Of a DNA stretch of 64,000 bases, positions 61,086 to 64,000 are shown piece after piece; the stretch's first letter is position 1, and every line of letters starts with the position of its first letter. The translations under genes and the position numbers were made by a program. The notes below the pieces were generated by a model that made no database searches, was not told the origin of the DNA, and was given only the letters and a program-made list of their open reading frames with translations. Source of the DNA: Thermus sediminis (lineage in GTDB: Bacteria > Deinococcota > Deinococci > Deinococcales > Thermaceae); assembly GCF_003426945.1 (NCBI RefSeq), contig NZ_QURO01000004.1:620001-684000 (forward strand), in the 5' to 3' direction.

Positions 61086-62222
61086 ATGGAAAGGCTTTCC
61101 CGGCTGAGGGCGGTGCTCAAAGCGGCCAAGGACCACCCGGTCTACCGGGAGAAGTTCAAGGACCTGGACGCCGAGAAGGTGACCCTGGAGGACCTCGAGG
61201 ACCTCCCCCTCACCACCAGGGAGGAGTGGGTGGCCTTCCTCAAGGAAAACCCCAGGCCCCCAGAAGGGGCGAGCCTCATGCACCTCACCCCAAGCCCCCT
61301 CCTGGGCTGGATGCCCGAGTACCTGTCCCAAGAGGACCTCCGCTACCAGGCCGAGGCCCTGGCGGAGCACTACCGCCGTCTGGGCCTCGTGGGCAAGAAG
61401 GTCCTGGTGGCCTTCAGCTACCACGTCCTCGCCGGGGGATGGCTCTTCCACCAGGCCCTCTGGCGGGCGGGGAACCTGGTCTTTCCCCACGGGCCCGGGG
61501 AGGCCTCCCGCATCGCCGAGCTCGCCCAGGCCTACGGGTTTGACGTCCTGGTCACCAACCCCTCCTTCGCCCTCAAGGTGGGGCAGGCGGGGGGGCGCTT
61601 CCCCCTCCTCCTCGCCGGGGGGGAGCCCTTCACCTCGGTGCCGGGCTTCCGGGAGCGGGTGGAGGCCGCCTTGGGCGGGGTGGCCCTGGACGCCTACGGG
61701 ACCAGCGAGCTCGGCATCGTGGCCGGGGAGCGGCTGGAGAAGGACGGGCTTTGGGAGGTCCCGGAGATGGCGGTCCTCGAGGTCCTAGACCCCGAGACCC
61801 TAAGGCCCGTGGCCGATGGGGAGAAGGGGGAGCTGGTGGTCACCGCCCTAAGCCGCACCCTGATGCCCATGGTGCGCTTCCGCACCGGGGACCTGGCCAT
61901 CGCCCTTAGGCGGGAAGGCCTCACCGTCCTGCCCCGGGGGGTGTTCGGCCGCACGGACGCCATGGTCAAGGTCAAGGGGGTGAAGCTCTACCCCACGGAG
62001 CTCGCCCCCATCCTGGCGGGCTTCGGCCTGGACCCCAAGGGCTTCCAGGTGGTGGTGGAGCGCAAGCTGGAGGGGACCGATAAGCTCATCCTCCGCCTCA
62101 AGGCGGAGAAGGTGCCCCCGGACCTTCTGGAGGCCATCGGCAAGGCCACCGGCCTCAAGGTGGACGAGGTGGAGCTGGCGGGGGAACTCGAGGGCGGCCT
62201 GGTCCAGGACCGGCGGTTCTAA
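61086..62222 (+). CDS. PaaK-like adenylate-forming ligase
   Basis: A 378-residue AMP-binding protein of the phenylacetate-CoA ligase family. Motifs include MHLTPSPLLGWMPE (the phosphate loop position, here degenerate), AYGTSELGIVAGE near 200, VVTALSRTLMPMVRFRTGDLA near 258 and GRTDAMVKVKGVKLYPTELAPIL near 297. It is about 50 residues shorter than PaaK, and its P-loop lacks the usual SSGTTG, so activity on phenylacetate is uncertain. TATAAT (61059-61064) and AAAGGAGG precede the ATG. A terminator follows. Confidence 0.83.
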   Translation: MERLSRLRAVLKAAKDHPVYREKFKDLDAEKVTLEDLEDLPLTTREEWVAFLKENPRPPEGASLMHLTPSPLLGWMPEYLSQEDLRYQAEALAEHYRRLGLVGKKVLVAFSYHVLAGGWLFHQALWRAGNLVFPHGPGEASRIAELAQAYGFDVLVTNPSFALKVGQAGGRFPLLLAGGEPFTSVPGFRERVEAALGGVALDAYGTSELGIVAGERLEKDGLWEVPEMAVLEVLDPETLRPVADGEKGELVVTALSRTLMPMVRFRTGDLAIALRREGLTVLPRGVFGRTDAMVKVKGVKLYPTELAPILAGFGLDPKGFQVVVERKLEGTDKLILRLKAEKVPPDLLEAIGKATGLKVDEVELAGELEGGLVQDRRF

Positions 62223-62231
62223 GCGTCCCTA

Positions 62232-62265
62232 CAAGCCCCCAACCCCGCCCTCGGGTGGGGGCTTG
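62232..62265 (+). terminator. Intrinsic terminator after the PaaK-like gene
   Basis: CAAGCCCCC (62232-62240) pairs with GGGGGCTTG (62257-62265), followed by TTAAT. Nine bases after the stop codon. Confidence 0.75.
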
Positions 62266-62366
62266 TTAATCCCCTCTCATGAGGGGAGGGTATACTCTTG
62301 GCTAAAGCAAAGGGGCCCTTGCGGTATAGTGAGGGCAAACCCTGTCCTTGGGCAGAAGGAGGCATG

Positions 62367-63287
62367 ATGCGGTTTTTCGTGTTGGGCGATGTTTCCGTGG
62401 ACCTGCTCTTCTTCGTGGAGCGCATCCCCGAACCCGGGGAGGAGCTCCCCTCCCGTAGGGCCCTCATGAAGCCGGGAGGGGCTGGGGGAAGCCTGGCGGC
62501 CCAGCTTTCCAGCCTGGGCCACCGGGTCTACCTGGCGGGCCGGGTGGGCCAGGACCCCTTTGCCGAGCTAGCCCTGAGCCGGGTGCGGGAGGTGGGGGTG
62601 GACCTGCGCCATCTCCAGGAAGACCCGGAGCGCACCACGAGCTCGGTGCTCATCCTCGTGGTCCCGGGAGGAGAAAGGGCCATGGTGAGCACGGAAGGGG
62701 CAAGCCGCTATCTAGACCCCTCCCTCTTCAAGCCCCGCTTCCTGGACCAGGCAGATGCCCTCGTCCTCTCCGCCTATGCCCTGGTGGGGGGGCCTTCCCG
62801 GAGCTACGCGGCGGAGGCCCTCGAGGCCGCCAGGAAGCGGGAGATGCCCATCTTCGCCGACCTGGGCACGGGGGCGGTGCGGGTGGCGGGGAAGGAGCTC
62901 CTCAAACACCTCAGGGGGGTGAGCTGGCTCCTCATGAACCAGACCGAGCTCCTGGCCCTCACCGGGGCCCCCTCCCTCTCCGAGGGGGTGGCAAGGTTAC
63001 GAATAGAGGGCTTCGCCCACCTGGCCATCAAGGTGGGGGCCATGGGCTCCATCGTGGTCACCCCGGAAGGGGAGGAGCTCGTGGACCCCTACCCGGTGGA
63101 GGACATCGTGGACTCCACCGGGGCCGGGGACGCCTACACCGCCGCCTTCGCCCACGCCATCCTCTCGGGGAAGAAGCCCGTGGAGGCAGCCCGCCTGGCC
63201 AACCTGGCGGGGGCCCTGGCGGCCACGGGCCTGGGGGCCCAGGGGAGGCTGATCCGGCTAGAGGACCTGGAAGTGGCCTCGGGCTAG
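62367..63287 (+). CDS. PfkB-family carbohydrate or nucleoside kinase
   Basis: A 306-residue ribokinase-like sugar kinase. PfkB signature 1 appears as MKPGGAGGSLAAQLSSLGHRVYLAGRVGQDPFAE and signature 2 as DSTGAGDAYTAAFAHAIL, containing the catalytic Asp; the anion hole G-A-G-D is intact. The sugar is not clear; ribose, 2-keto-3-deoxygluconate, fructose or adenosine are all possible in this family. The second of two adjacent ATGs (62367) is chosen for spacing from AAGGAGG (62356-62362). The 3' end overlaps the convergent hisH by 30 bases. TATAGT lies about 40 bases upstream. Confidence 0.88.
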   Translation: MRFFVLGDVSVDLLFFVERIPEPGEELPSRRALMKPGGAGGSLAAQLSSLGHRVYLAGRVGQDPFAELALSRVREVGVDLRHLQEDPERTTSSVLILVVPGGERAMVSTEGASRYLDPSLFKPRFLDQADALVLSAYALVGGPSRSYAAEALEAARKREMPIFADLGTGAVRVAGKELLKHLRGVSWLLMNQTELLALTGAPSLSEGVARLRIEGFAHLAIKVGAMGSIVVTPEGEELVDPYPVEDIVDSTGAGDAYTAAFAHAILSGKKPVEAARLANLAGALAATGLGAQGRLIRLEDLEVASG

Positions 63288-63854
63288 GGCCAGGAAGGCC
63301 AGGCCCGCCCGCCCGCTCTTCTCCGGGTGGAACTGGGGGGCGAGGAGGTTTTCCTTGGCCAGGAGGGCGGTGAAGGGGGTGCCCTCGTACTCCCCGGTCC
63401 CCAGGGAATGGGGGGTCAGGGGGCCGTAGTAGGAGTTGGCGAAGTAGAAGTGGCGGCCCGATAGGGCGGAAAAGGGGCCTTCCAGCCTGACCCGGTTCCA
63501 GCCCATCTGGGGCACCCGCCCCCGGGGGAAGCGGCGCACCACCCCGGGGAAGAGGCCGAGGCCCCTCACCCCAGGGGCCTCCTCGCTCTCCGCGTAGAGG
63601 ATCTGCATGCCCACGCAGATGCCCAAGAAGGGGAGGCCCCTTTCTATGTGCGCCAGGACCCTTTCCACGAAGCCCGAGGCCCGGAAGGCGGCCATGACCT
63701 GGCCGAAGTGCCCCTGGCCCGGGAGGACCAGGAGGCTCGCCTCCGGGCTGGCCCTGGGGTCCAAGGAGACCGTCACGGCGAAGCCCGCGGCCTCGAGGGC
63801 CTTGGCGGCGCTCCGCAGGTTCCCCGAGCCGTAATCTATGAGGAGGGCCTTCAT
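63258..63854 (-). CDS. hisH: Imidazole glycerol phosphate synthase, glutaminase subunit
   Basis: Releases ammonia from glutamine for HisF. The 198-residue class I amidotransferase has [17 protein letters not shown] at the N terminus, the nucleophile Cys in [18 protein letters not shown] near residue 81 and the His-x-Glu in [11 protein letters not shown] near 178, completing the triad. The start overlaps the hisB stop (ATGA). Its partner hisF is about 30 kb away at 32248, an unusual separation of the two subunits. Confidence 0.96.
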   Translation of the reverse strand: MKALLIDYGSGNLRSAAKALEAAGFAVTVSLDPRASPEASLLVLPGQGHFGQVMAAFRASGFVERVLAHIERGLPFLGICVGMQILYAESEEAPGVRGLGLFPGVVRRFPRGRVPQMGWNRVRLEGPFSALSGRHFYFANSYYGPLTPHSLGTGEYEGTPFTALLAKENLLAPQFHPEKSGRAGLAFLALARGHFQVL

Positions 63855-64000
63855 AGCACGCCCTTGGTGCTGGGAAGCCCCTCCCCGGTGATCCGGGTGG
63901 CCCGGTGGAGGGCCCGGGCCAGGGCCTTGAAGCTAGCCTCCACCACGTGGTGGGCCTCCCGCCCCGAGAGGAGCCTCAGATGCAGGGTGAGCCTTCCATG
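63851..64000 (-). CDS. hisB: Imidazoleglycerol-phosphate dehydratase, C-terminal part
   Basis: The gene continues beyond the window. The visible 49 residues on the minus strand include [19 protein letters not shown], the second His-rich metal motif of IGP dehydratase, and end in [11 protein letters not shown], the conserved C terminus. The stop overlaps the hisH start, so hisB-hisH form an operon. Confidence 0.93.
   Translation of the reverse strand, partial: HGRLTLHLRLLSGREAHHVVEASFKALARALHRATRITGEGLPSTKGVL

Overview
The window is a 64 kb piece of a Thermus chromosome. The DNA is very GC-rich with G/C-heavy third codon positions, genes are packed and often overlap by 1-20 bases, and many proteins (isocitrate dehydrogenase, ArgRS, LysN, the 422-residue AspRS2) are close to, but not identical with, the Thermus thermophilus proteins as I remember them. 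I therefore read it as another Thermus species. Nearly everything is chromosomal housekeeping. I see no CRISPR array, insertion sequence, prophage or rRNA.

Layout. 1-5466: end of a TauE/SafE permease, a nitrilase-family hydrolase, a secreted parvulin-like protein, and divergent from it the heme operon hemE-hemH-hemY. 5582-11004: two c-di-GMP enzymes (GAF-GGDEF and GAF-PAS-GAF-GGDEF-EAL) with a small exported protein between them whose leader RNA looks switchable. 11005-11834: a gene-poor stretch ending in a CAU tRNA. 11955-24852: DAO-type oxidoreductase, icd, an RNase II/R-like nuclease, a foreign-looking DUF3800 gene, a frameshifted pepF, truD, a decayed small alpha/beta hydrolase with an outer-membrane-type protein, another hydrolase, paaI, an M19 dipeptidase and uvrC. 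24863-30372: argS, an HtrA protease, two deoxynucleoside kinases and a murE-like gene, tightly stacked. 30326-41053: trmFO, Uma2, hisF-hisIE, glpX, DUF58, an aldehyde:ferredoxin oxidoreductase, tsaB, a flavin reductase, a CrtC/AttH lipoprotein and tatD. 41063-47347: an MgtE-type transporter and aspS2, each with a leader peptide and structured leader, then sdhCDAB. 47547-64000: speD, a NEW3-domain/ABC cassette, a cupin, a phosphoribosyltransferase, fadD, Rrf2-cysteine desulfurase, a zinc-type ABC transporter, acpP-fabF-dgt-lysN, a PaaK-like ligase, a PfkB kinase, and hisH-hisB running off the end.

Regulation is the most interesting part. About twenty genes have a TAnnnT -10 hexamer only 5-9 bases before the start codon and no ribosome-binding site, so their mRNAs should be leaderless. 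At seven divergent gene pairs the two opposing -10 hexamers overlap, several in a palindrome, so one DNA site would serve both directions. In contrast, three genes have long leaders that look like switches: the exported protein at 8018 (competing hairpins, one of which hides the ribosome-binding site), the mgtE-like gene (a proline-rich leader peptide, reminiscent of enterobacterial mgtL), and aspS2 (a 9-codon leader peptide containing an Asn codon followed by mutually exclusive antiterminator and terminator hairpins). I did not identify an entirely new multi-gene system; the leaders and shared promoters are the best candidates for something undescribed.

The his genes are split (hisF-hisIE near 32-33 kb, hisH-hisB at the right edge). 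Three single-base frame breaks (pepF once, the small hydrolase twice) could be true decay or sequencing error.
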